NCBI GenBank assembly: GCA_039619475.1
Contig: CM077116.1
Coordinates: forward strand, 149,251,088-149,315,087
Source: Icerya purchasi
Taxonomy: Eukaryota; Arthropoda; Insecta; Hemiptera; Monophlebidae
DNA: 64,000 nucleotides
Reading direction: 5' to 3'
Shown here: positions 1 to 12,300 of the stretch, one piece after another
Numbering within the stretch: the first letter of the stretch is position 1
Layout of the letters: each line of letters starts with the position of its first letter
Translations under genes and position numbers: made by a program
The notes under the pieces: generated by a model
The model's input: the letters and a program-made list of their open reading frames with translations, nothing else
What the model was told of the DNA's origin: nothing
Database searches by the model: none

Positions 1-45
1 TAATAGAAGTCAAGCGCTCTAGCAACTGGGCTACCGCGGCGACAA
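1..45 (-). repeat. tRNA-derived SINE head, cut by window edge
   Basis: GAAGTCAAGCGCTCTAGCAA and the following GGGCTACCGCGGCGAC match the right (tRNA-like) end of the SINE copy at 60.5-60.9 kb. Only the A-box half is present; the rest lies left of the window. Confidence 0.6.
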
Positions 46-94
46 TTTTTGGATTGGGGAATCAAAAAAAAAAGATATTATATATATATATGTA

Positions 95-470
95 AACTCG
101 GCCATTTTGGTCTCGCAAGGGGCTGTATCCCTTGACCCCTCTTGCTTTCATTTCTGTCTCTTTCTCTTCTATACTTTGTGTAAAATGATCAAAATTTACA
201 ACGTAATTGTTACTGGCATCAACACAAAAAAAATAACATAATCACAAAAATCCTATCCTAACATTTAACTTTCATTATATAAAATTAAAACATTTTTTCG
301 TTACATTTTTCGTTACATAAAATTGTGACATTTTTTAAATAACAATAACAAAAATCCTATAAAATATAACAAATATTACATAAAAGTGGGACATTTTTTC
401 TAATGAGGGGTAGCCTAAGAATTACGTTGTAATTAATACATTTATATATATATATATATGGAATAAATAT
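95..470. repeat. Dispersed repeat, copy A (inverted match at 24.9-25.15 kb)
   Basis: GGCCATTTTGGTCTCGCAAG, the pyrimidine-rich stretch after it, the AAAATGATCAAAATTTACAA block and the 3' GGGACATTTTTTCTAATGAG block all recur in reverse complement at 24890-25160. Inside are inverted TTACAACGTAATT / AATTACGTTGTAA sequences about 220 bp apart, so it may be a MITE-like unit within a larger element. Family unknown. Confidence 0.65.
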
Positions 471-2212
471 AATAAAAAATCAATATGTAAGCCACTCTAG
501 ATTTTATTTTCCATCCGAATGAATGATACAGGGGGATTATTAGGGATGTTAAAATTTTTATAAATGATAGCATGTCTTTTTTTCTATATTTTTCTTCTTA
601 TTTGGAAGAACTTGATAATTAAAAATTGAATAGAATCGTCTCGAGAAACATACGAGCGTTTGCTTATCCGCTCGAGTAATATTTTTATTTTTTGCTATCA
701 TGTATCGTGTCCGAATGAAATACATTAAGGTAAGAGACTTGCTAAAAAGCAACAAACATATGTATATTTTTGTAATGATTATCCGGCGGTGTTGAATTCC
801 TTTCACATCCTCTCTATTATATGTTAAAAGTAACTACGATGATATATACAAATTAGTGATGAATAAAGTTCGAAAAATTTTGGAATGTCACGTTACAAGT
901 TCCTGATGATCGAAAATGTAACGGGAACTTAGTTACAAACTGTTACAAACTGTTACAAAAAGAGTAACTTATGTAATCAAAATGGAAATAAATTTAAATA
1001 TATTATAAAACGTAATTATATATAAAAAAAAAAACAAAAATCAAACAAAACAGAGGTTAATAAAATAATAATTGTTAAAAGCTAAAACAACTTGGAACCA
1101 GTAGATAACAGTTTCATCTTAATATCTCGAAAAACAGCGAAATGTGACAAGTAGACATCAAAATAAAATGAAGCAGATCTGGAATTTATAGCCGCATTAA
1201 AAGCAGTAAATAAATCAGTACTGTTTTGATAAAAACCGCTGTTAAAATTTTTGATGATAGTGTAAACTTCCAGAGTTGCTAATCGCCGCAGCGCCAGTCA
1301 TCATCATAGTATATTATGTGCGATTGTCATTACCGCGCCGTGTGGTACAGAAAACATAATGTGCTCTGCTTATTTCACTGGATTACGTAAATAACGTTGT
1401 TTCCAGCTGGTAATGACACACACACACACAACGACAGTTTGGCCAGTATGGGTAGAAACACATTATACGTTATTTAGTTATTGTAGCTAAATTTGTAACT
1501 GAAGAACTACGTTCCTAACCAGTTACAGCAGAATCATCTGATCGTATTGTGTATGTATCGCCGTATAATGAGCTAGTTCAGTTGTGACCAATAACAGAGC
1601 AAGCAACGTGAGAAATACATACGAACTGTATCAGTGATAAAGATAAAAAATGTGATATTTGTACTTCAATTCCCCCTGATCACCGTCTGATATTATTGCG
1701 TAGTTAATCGTTTCTTTCATTCATCCGGTTCCAAGACACTAGTTGTACAGTTACAGTCAGTTATTTTAATTAGATACAGTGGTAATACGTTACCGATTGG
1801 AATGGAACGAACTATTACAAAAAGCTGGTACTAGCTTTTAGGCCCGTTTCTCGTTACCTTACACATCACTAACACAAATGCACATAAGTCAGTTAATTTT
1901 TTGTAATGTAAAATTGTCTGTAAAATACATTTTGAAAAATTTGTGCAATATGAAATGATAAAATAAGTTTTAAAAAAATGATATATTTTCCGACCAGAGA
2001 AATTTTTGAAATTTATAGTAGAAAAATTCTAAAAAAAAATGCGAGAATATGTGTACATCTACGACCGGTTTCTAGCTAATTATGCGGGATAAGGCCTTCC
2101 GCGCTAAACTTACAGGAAGAGGTAAATTGTCGTTATTTCGTAAAATAAAACTGAAATACATTATTACTTTTCTCATTTGAATAAAAACGTATTTGAAATT
2201 ATCTTTTATTAG
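471..2212. other. Upstream intron of MROH1-like gene
   Basis: AT-rich sequence with a short CA run near 1418. I see no coding exon and no recognisable element; presumed intron because the exon at 2213 begins inside the protein. Confidence 0.5.
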
Positions 2213-2403
2213 GCTATATCGGCCATCAAGGAAATTTGTAGTTCGGATTCGATGGAAAACTTCGTAAAGCCATATTTTGCTGAATTTTTTAGCACATTGT
2301 TAATCGTGATGTCTTCGTATATTGGAACATCGCCACCGATCAACACTCCGAATAAGGCGTCATTTATTCCAAACAGAGACGCTTACAGTATAGTACCAGC
2401 AAA
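2213..2403 (+). CDS. MROH1: MROH1-like exon (first in window)
   Basis: Acceptor TTATTAG|GCT and donor AAA|GTAACG. It reads AISAIKEICSSDSMENFV and onwards in phase 0 and ends in phase 2. It includes a short Pro/Thr/Asn-rich loop (SPPINTPNK) between helices. No further exon is recognisable between the left edge and this one. Confidence 0.72.
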
Positions 2404-4180
2404 GTAACGTATATTTTTATTTATATCACTAAGGTCGATCGGAAAAACGTACAGACACTAGTAACTTGCAAATAAAAGGAGACTTGTAGGTTAAGCATGA
2501 AATTGACGAGTATTTTCTGTAATCTATTACGTATGATCAGTTTAGATTGGCGGAGGGGTTCGTGTGCTATGAAATGATTAATAAAAGTTTTGTGGCCTGG
2601 TATATTTAATTTTTATTTGCTTTTTTAGACCTCCTTGCCTACTATTTTCCTGATTTTTACCAATTTATTACTGAATATGTTAAAAAATACGAGTTCGATG
2701 TTTGCGTAGACAATTAGCCTTGCTTTTCTCAAAGTAGCGAGAAATTCATTACAAGAGGATTTAAATATTGTACATAAATAAGCCCACGGCAAGAGATTAA
2801 TAATTAACAAAAGGTGCAAAAAGTGCGCGTAAAAATATTAGGTCGTTTTCGAATATGCTTTCTCAAAATTATTTTACACATTACAGTGTACATCTGTAGA
2901 ACATCCTGTTTGTTGATTGTTCAACAGAAATAATTAAAAACACAATAACCACCTTTTAAGTTGAGTATAAATGAATATTCCAGAAACCCCTTTTTACGGG
3001 AATTTCCCATCTTCGGCAAAAACGGAAAAAAGCAAAATATATTAATAAAGATAATTTTAGTATAAATTGTCGGATTCTTCTAAAGGAGAACGTAATTTAC
3101 TAATCTTCAGCTAGAGAAAAGAAGACAAAGAAATATTGTGATGAACATCAATATGTGATCTGAATTTGAAAGAGATCTAAATCACATTGGTATAAAAAAT
3201 AGAAACACAGCAGTGTATCAATAAATATTAATCGTAGACTGACAGGAATGAATTATACTATTAAATATAAATCTAGTATATATCGTTGGAATTTGAAGGA
3301 AAACTACTATTCACCAATCTTTAATTAGAAAAAAAAAATAAAGAAATATCAACACATATTGATACGAACCAGGGTTTATGACGCTGTCTTCAATATAATA
3401 AGCGACGAAAGAAAATGAAATATACCCGACTTTCGTATTAAAATTATAATTTAATTTTCTGAATAGAGATTTTGAAAGTTATAGTCGGCGCTTTCCATAT
3501 TATAAATACGTAACGTTAATTTTACGAACAGTAATAATTTTTGTTTATTTGTGTTATTTATAAAATTTAATAAATGGTTATCTTTTATATGTTATGAACA
3601 TTTTGGATAAAGAAATAATATTTTTCGCAAATTTTTCACGAAGAAATACACCAGATTCTATTAAATAGAAAATATATATCATCATCATCATCATCGTCAT
3701 CATTATCGAATCGTCTCACCCCATACAGGGTTACATCATCATCATCATCTAGCTCACTCGAAATTTCGAGTATGAGTTATCTTCTAATTCGGAGGAGAAT
3801 TAGAGGATAGGTAGTCGCGCAGTTAGAATCACGTAAGCAGGAGCGCAGCCTAGCTTTCGTGCTGCCGACAACGTGAGAAAGGTACCAATGGCGAGGCGAA
3901 GCCAAGACGACTGGCCTTTACTCACGTTGATGCGATTGTTCGCCGGCTGAATATTTGTATGCGACGTTAGCGCACTCGCGCACGACTACAATTAGAACTG
4001 ACTATAGTCGCTTGTTATCGCGCTACAGTTGCATTCCAACTGTGTCTAAACTGCTGTGTACTAAACTAGCGCCGCATAATTTTTGTCGTCACCCGGTATC
4101 GAAGAACCCGAGACCTCCGGATCGGAAGTCAAGCGCTCTAGCCACTAGGTCAAACGCGACGACTACAGGGGTACATACAC

Positions 4181-4225
<45 letters not shown>

Positions 4226-6327
4226 ATTGAGCTATCTTATTAGATCTGACACCCGGGCATTTTTGTTAGTGTAACAAACTCGATCAGATTAGTATTAAAT
4301 GCCGCTTTAAAACAATCAAAGATCAAAATTCGTATCAAACGTCAACTTTGTGTAAATCGATTACTTCGTATTAAAGTTAACGTATAATATATCGCTTTGA
4401 AAAAAAATTATCGAAGAATTTTGTATTAAATCGTCTCTAAACTAGGAACTCAAGTACATTCGCATTAGTATAAACATAAAATATAGGATACCTCTTTCTG
4501 AAAGAGGCTTAAATCGCACTAATTTAGAGAATATAAATAAAGTATATTTATAAAAATATCAATGGCAAATGTCTACCAGAAGTAAACTATAAAACTGGGA
4601 AAAGTATTAATTAAAAGATTGAATGAAGAAATTCAACCGGCACGTAAAAATTTTTTATCAATAATAAACCGGATACCGATGGTGATGAAATATTGAGACA
4701 CGTAGCGATAAGGGGTGACGGTGTAATAGATGCCAAACAAATGAAATTTGTTCGTTTAACAAATTGATAAATAGTACTAAAAATATTACGTGAAACAAAG
4801 AGGATGATGCGTGATCGTTTAACAGCTTTGACCCGTATTAAATTATATAATAATTGCAACCATTTCAAGTTCTAAAGTTCTTCGTTAGGCCAAGTTTACG
4901 GTTATTTTTTTTTTTTTTTTGACAAGTGTTCGGAATAAGTAGATTTTTCAGGTTTGTTATTATCGAAAGATTTGAAATGTTCTTTACATCTATTCGCGAT
5001 AGCACATCGTTTCTGGAGTATTCGTTTATGTTCATTCAATATTTATTACATTTAAAAATTTTAATTACTTTTACAATACATTGTGCTTACGCGGCGGGGT
5101 TGTGCGTTGTTGTAGTCATCTTAATTCGGTAAATAAATTCAGATTTATGCCAGCGATAGAACATTAACATGGGTAAACGTCACATTGAACATATTTCCTA
5201 CGCTGCTATAATCGAAGTAATGATCGCTGCTTTGTCAGCAAATCACAGCTCTCTCGTTTGTTTCTAAACGACTTGCGTGCCATGGAAAACATCCTTTAAA
5301 GTTCAGTATAGGTTTTCATCGACGTTTTAGCATGGAACATGCTATAGCCCTGACCTAAACCGCCCGAAAACGTTATGCGGGAGTATTACGCGGGAAGGGA
5401 GACGAAAATAAGAATACCACTTTAGTATAGGACAAACGGGTTTATAGAGTGAGTCAGCGCATTATTCATGGACGAGGTTAGCATGATTGGAGGCGAGCTG
5501 TTGGAAATTCTCAATTCGCGGCTTCAACAAATTACCATGTGATTCGATAAACCGTTCAGCGGACCATTGTAGTAGGACAAACGTGTTTATAGTGAGTCAG
5601 CAAATTTGAGTGCACGTATTACGTAATCATTTAATTTAATCGATCCTGGATCGTGCCTCGATAATGTTTGTCTGCCCCTTTTCCTTTCTTCATTTATAAT
5701 TTCCTAACAGAACAACAGCAGTTACAAAGTCGGTATTCAGCAAATCAGGCTAAAGCATGTCCCATATTTCATCATTTTAGCCGTGTAAAAGGCGCGGAGC
5801 GACGAGTTTTTGAGAAATTTGCAAAATTCAATGGCGTAAGTAAAGTTGATCATGATACCATCGAAAAACTTTAAAGGCGACTAAAATACACATCGACTTT
5901 AAACTGCGCCACGGCGTGAACTGCCGTACCGATCGTGTCACGAAAATTGAACTGAGAATAGTTTCGATTGTAAAAATTCATATGACTACCAGAGAATGCG
6001 TGTGAGTTTTGTTTAACCTACATTCGTCAGTGTCGATACGCCATTGTAGTATACTAATGTTACACTCACTAGAGTATTGTGGGTCATATACAAAAAATAA
6101 TAAATAATAATTTTTCAATGGTGAGTTTTAAATTTTTCAAGAAAATTCCTATTATTTGCTTTAACGTAAAAATCCAATACATTCTTTAAATATATTTTAA
6201 TTACGTGTATCCTGAGCATTAAAGAATGTACTCTTTTTTTTATCATTTTAACGTGTATTATTTTAATTAGTCGCGTTTTAACATAGTCTATGATTTAAAT
6301 ATTACTTAAAAATTGGTTACTGTCTGA

Positions 6328-6377
<50 letters not shown>

Positions 6378-9300
6378 TTTTTCGAATGAATCTGTCGTGA
6401 TTAGATGAACGAACTGAAGTCACGTATAATAAATTTTCGGCAGTCGTGTAAACTTTTTCCGTTATTTTAATAATAATTATATTCATTGGCATACGAATAC
6501 AAGCATTAATTGAACTACATATTTGTGAAACATAGCGATTACTTGTTCCCCAGATTATTCATCAACAATATTGGTGTTTTGAAAAATTTCATAAAAGCTG
6601 TCGTTTTTTTTTTTTAATCCCTCGATTTTATTAATCCTGTACTAATTCAATTTGCGTTGTTCCGTACGATTTTTACCGCATACAAATGTTGTTAGCAACC
6701 AATTACTTTTCAAAACGTCCTAAATTAATTCGTCCGCTGGTATCCTATTACGGAGCAAAGTTATTTTTCAATTCAAGTGGAATAATTTAACAAAGTTTAT
6801 TCCTAATTTTTTCAACTTTATTCATTATCGATTATATTGTGATTTTTTTCTCCTCTCAAATAGAATAGCGTACGATACACTGTTACAGTTAATTATTTGC
6901 ATGAAATATACAGACTGCATGGAAGCGGTAAAATTGTGCCGAGTAGAACTATTCGAATCGTTAAACCAGTCCGTTTTAGACGTCATAACTGCATTAGCTC
7001 GGTAATATATTTAGTTATAACGTTAACCTATCGTTACCGATTACCTTTTTTGGACTAAGGCACCGCTAACTGTAAACATATGTTCTTTGTTTAGATCCTT
7101 ATGCAGTATTCAGCCAAATGAAGTGACCAAAGTATTATCATTTCTAACTCAGTATGTAAACAGCAGTATAGAAGCACAGCGGATTACCGTAGTAGTTTTC
7201 TGTGCAGAGGTATAATCTCATTTTTAATCTCAAACATTATCCGCTTAAGTTGAAAAATCTTGCTTTCGAGTAAGAAAAAATAGACGCAAACAAGTTATTA
7301 TGTACGAAGTTTATGAGATTATTATGCTAAATAGTCGTCACCGTAGCTATTCATTTTCTAAACAACTGGTCTATTAAAAGGGACCTATCGTCCGAAAAGA
7401 AGTTTTCGAGAAAACAGCTTTTAAACAAAACAACCCCGTATCGGCGCGTTCTTTGACCTTCGGTAGCGGTGTGCCTTGTCATTCTAGACTAGATTAAAAA
7501 GATTTATAAAAATTCCGGAAACGTGAGATGATGTTCCTCCGCCACATCGTGAACACCGTAAATACGAAGCGAAACATTAGCTGGTGAAAGATTAAGAGCC
7601 ATAATTCGTAGTAAGCAGTATTATGTAAGTCAGAATAGTGGACTAAATGAAAGTAGAAAATTCTAGGTACAATTACGTTTTTGTCTTTTTGGGCAGTATT
7701 CTAGAAATAAGGATTTAGGTTTAATGATCGAAAGTGTCGAAATTTTCACGATAATTTTCTTACAATTTTATTATAGGTAATTTCAAGTAGGATTTTATGT
7801 TTTATCATAGGAAAGAAGATATACTGATATAGTGTTGATAGCAAAGGGCTCCTACGAAAGTTCAACCAGTGACTTTCTTTTCAGAAAAAACAGTAAATTC
7901 AGGAATTCATATAAAAACTGACTGTAGGAAAAGAAAATAAATTATAGAATAAAAATTGCTTAGATAAATTTATAATGTGCTGAGCGAATCCGAAGCAATA
8001 TTTAAAGAGCGAAGGAGCAACAAAGAATTCGCGGCTTACTAAAGTCGATACTATTACTGGACTGATTTCTTACGTTCAGTCGCGACGCTTTGAAAAGTTT
8101 TCGGTTTGCTGTTTCAACCGAGTTCCCGAACCAATGATTAAAAAATTCGCTGTTTCGCTTGTTCCAGAAAATGTACGGTGGTGAGCTAAAACAGTAACGA
8201 TGCATAATTCGGATTTATACTAATTATAATTAAAATTACCCAATCAATTCATATTCGTATACTGCGTACATAATTTATGTAAGCAGTATATGTATGCTAG
8301 CGATTTTATTTTCGATACTTGCAGATTTCAGAACCGTGTAATCTAAATTAATTTCAGCTAACAAGAAATTGTTAAAATTGTTGTTTTGGACTGGAAGAGT
8401 GAACTGCTTCGCGTGCTGCGTTTGTACATCCTTCGTGAATCTGTTTTGTGTACGATATATCATTTTCCTAGTTATATCGAATTCTCGTGCTTAGTTCACC
8501 ATTTTAATGGATCGTTTTTTTGTACGTCCACTGATAACTTAACTTGAGAAAATAATAGTACTCATTTCTCTCTCGTGCATATCTCTTATATTTTGTCTTC
8601 GTCTTTCCTCCGTAATTTCAACAAATTATCTGGTCAGATTATACGAATGTCACACTGATTCTGCTTTAATTTACGACATTAGCGGGAACAGTTTTTTAAT
8701 GCTGTACGTAAACGCGGTTTCTTCATTCTTTTGCTTTATTATTAAAAGAAAAAAATAAACAATTACTTAATTTAGAATTTATTTTTGTGGTTTAGCTATA
8801 TGTATGTTTACGTTTGACGTGTTCTGGAAAAGGTTGCATTTTCCGGCATGAAAAATAAACTGTACACTTCCGATAATGGAAATTTTTCTGGAAAGTCCGA
8901 TTGTGTTGGACGTACTTTCCATCGAAAAAATAATACATTTTATCATTGATCATCGTGCAAAGTTCGACAGTTTAATTTTTAATCTGAAGCTGCGAATAAT
9001 TTATCGCGTGTCCGCAGTTCTAAATTTTAAAGTCACGAAATTAAAATTTCAAAACTTCATACGTAATTTTCTCTGTTAAACTGCGTGCCAAAGACTAATG
9101 CGGCACCTCTACGTACGCTAGACTATGCGAAATATTTAACATTTCTTCAAAATATAAAATTTCTGTACATCTTGCTTGTTAAATAATAAATTTAATAGCA
9201 AACAACTAAAAAAAAACCTTAATAAATACGGAGCTCTGAAAACGTTTTCAGAACTTTTCCGTCGATAGAGTCAAAAGTCTGGTATGTACGTGAAAAATGT

Positions 9301-12300
9301 CTAAGGCAAACTCTTGTTTTATCTACTGTTCTGGGCGAAATGTTAAAAATTAAGAATATTTCATATTTCGTTAGTAAGTTATTTTTCTTATGTATTTTTA
9401 ATATATATATTTTTTTTTTTTTATTAACATCGGGAAAGATTAAGAAAACAAAAAAAAAAAAACGGTAACTTCGTACCTTTTATACAGAAGTACATTATGT
9501 CACGGGTATATCTTTCGGGTGTGCTTAAAGTGTAATAAAATTATTTCGTTTTAATGAAAACCTGAACTCAAACTGTTGATCACAAAAAATTGAATAAAAT
9601 GTTTACCCTATGGAGTAAATATAAATAAGGGCACAATACTTTTTCGTTATACGCATTTTTACGTGATGTATTTTATGGAATGACCTTCACCCATAAGACA
9701 TATCCAAGTCAGTATTATTTTTATAGTTAAATTCTGCTAATTTATTGTACTAACAGTTTTTAATAAAAATATTTTAAATGGCTCTAAACCACTGTTTGCG
9801 GAAATGCTTAATCTTTATTTCATTTAAAATTCAGTAGTAACTTAGAATCAGTTCGGTTTGCAATTTTTCAAAATATCGATACAAATATAGTTGATTTCTG
9901 CAAGTGTCGCCAGCTACCGTGGCGTACTTGATTAGGCAGTGGTGTTTCGTTCGGGTAGAACCTGGATACCTTACTGCCGCATATTGGCACTTCCGAAAAT
10001 TTCACTTGCGTTGTGTTGATGTCCATAGTGTTGACGCGCCCACAAAAACCAAAATACTAATTTCTGTAAGTGACCGATATTGGTTATATGCGGTTGGTCA
10101 GTTCATTAGACCGCACCCTTTTGTTAGCAATATATTTGCATACTCATGCCTTCAACTGTACATAGTGTTGCAAAATTATGTACATTTTTTTAATTTTTCT
10201 AGAAAAAATTAAACATTTACTGATAAATAAAAAATTTTAATTCAGGTTTTTCGTGTTGGCTCAATTCCTGAATCGGCGATCAATAATATCATCGATAATT
10301 TATTATCCGCGTTGAGCGATACATCACCAACAGTTCGACAGCATAGTTTAAAAGGCCTCGCATCGATTAGTGAATTAGATAGTTGTACGGTAAGTTTTTA
10401 TATATATATATATATATATATTAATAACAGTGTCATTTTTAAGTTAGAAGTAATGTGAAAAATCACGTTTTTTATATGGAATGCCCTTTAACTTTTAATG
10501 TTTAACCTTTTTTTTATTGTGCTTATAAGACGTTTGTTTCATTTTGTGAAAAGTGAAGTAGTCATTTAATACCGATCTTCTATAAAAAATCACAGAAGAC
10601 TATTATCTAGAGGTGCAGGGTTCCGCAAAGCAAGGTCCTTTTTAAGTGTGCATTTTTTTTCCGGGAGGGGGAGATAACCTGTTTTTATAATCCCATTTAT
10701 GTAAAATTGATGTAAACAAAAAAATCAATGTTTGACTTTATGTAAAATTTATAAAAATTAATAAATGTGTATTGTTATGTTATTTAACTTAAAAAATCAT
10801 TATGAGCCTGGTGATGCAGATAAAAATTATTGAAGAAGAAATGAAAGACTGGAGCAAAACAAGACGACAAATGTTAAAATTTTAAAAGAAATATTCAAAC
10901 ACGGATAAAAGGCAAATATAAAATAAACTCCCCTTATTAACAAACAAAAATAAGTATAAAATTACTTTAATAAATTAAAATAAATACCTCAATTTAAGGA
11001 AATGTTTTCATAGAGAGCCCATCAACTTGCAATGTGTTTTTAGTTTTAATTGAGTGCACTGTCTATTGTTAGCTGCTAATGGGCTATGCCTGAAAACGTT
11101 TTCTTAAACTGAGGTATTTATTTTAATTTATTAAAACGTAAACTATTTTATACTTATTTTTGTTTATCAAGGAATATTTATTTATTTTATATTTATAAAT
11201 TTTAATAAACAGGTTATGGATATATCTACAGATAAAGAGTATAAGGGAAAAAACGTGATTACTTTTATTTTCAGTAAATGCGTTCTCAAATTAAAACGCT
11301 AGTACATTCGTAAATATTATGGGAATATGTGGAATAAAAGTACATTTTTGCTCGCTGTGCGAGTCACGTTAGTGGTTTATACGACACGTCGTTCCAAATG
11401 TGTAGTATACAATTTCGTTTATTTACACGGTTATGGTAAATCACATATCAACATAATAACATAATTTCTACGTAACAAACCTTTGTCTAGACTCATGTGA
11501 AGATATTCTTGACAATTCTATGAAACTGAAAAACCCTGCCGATAACGGTTCAGTGTATGTGTTGCAATATATGTATGTACGATGAATATTTTCCAGTTTT
11601 TCCTTCGTTTCGTAGGAACATCTCTTTTCATTTATTTACCCAAGAGTTTTATTTTTTGAAACTAGAATTATCCTTTCACATGAAAATTTATTTTCTCTTT
11701 ACATTAGTTTACAGTTTGAGATAATTTTATCAGTATCCCTTCAACAAATTCGCAAAACTTATGATTTTTTGTTATTTTCAAACGAGTATTTCTAAAAAGT
11801 TGGGACATTCAATATCTCTGTAAAAATATATATTTATATTTGTACATTTGGCATTAATTTTAAGTCACGGTTTTTTGTATTTGAGTTGGAATATCTTCAG
11901 ATTTTTGTTTTCTGTCGGCTCCCTTGCCGTTTGATCGCTTCCGGGAATTACGTCATAAATTTCGCTTATATTTATTATTATTTTTTTTTGAAAATTTTTC
12001 AATGATTGAAAATTAAAAACGAACAAAAAAAAACATTAGTACTCAACAAAAACGTAAAACCACCGAGAACGTGGCGTAAATTGTCAAACAGAATATAAAA
12101 ATTCATTTGATTTTACACTTCCAGGCTATCGCACAGTATATCGATTTTTCGCGGAATGAAACATTTTCGGCATAAAAAGCGTATTTTGCACTTCCGGGAG
12201 GCAAAAATTCATGAATTTCGCCTGTCTTTAGTAGATGATATAAATCAGAATCAGAATTATATATTACTAAATACTTCTGAAATTCATGAAGATTCTAATA

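Larger units (their letters stand above)
2404..6863 (+). other. MROH1-like intron
   Basis: Holds a tRNA-derived SINE (about 3.71-4.17 kb), (TA)n tracts at 4182-4222 and 6333-6374 and a direct repeat at 5427/5572. The remainder is plain AT-rich intron. Confidence 0.55.

Noticed and set aside
3955..4230. 91-codon open frame on the + strand
   Set aside because: It runs through the SINE and a (TA)n tract that gives a Tyr-Ile repeat; not a gene.
9904..10212. 102-codon open frame on the + strand
   Set aside because: Intronic, no recognisable domain, and it does not join in phase to the exon at 10246; treated as chance.
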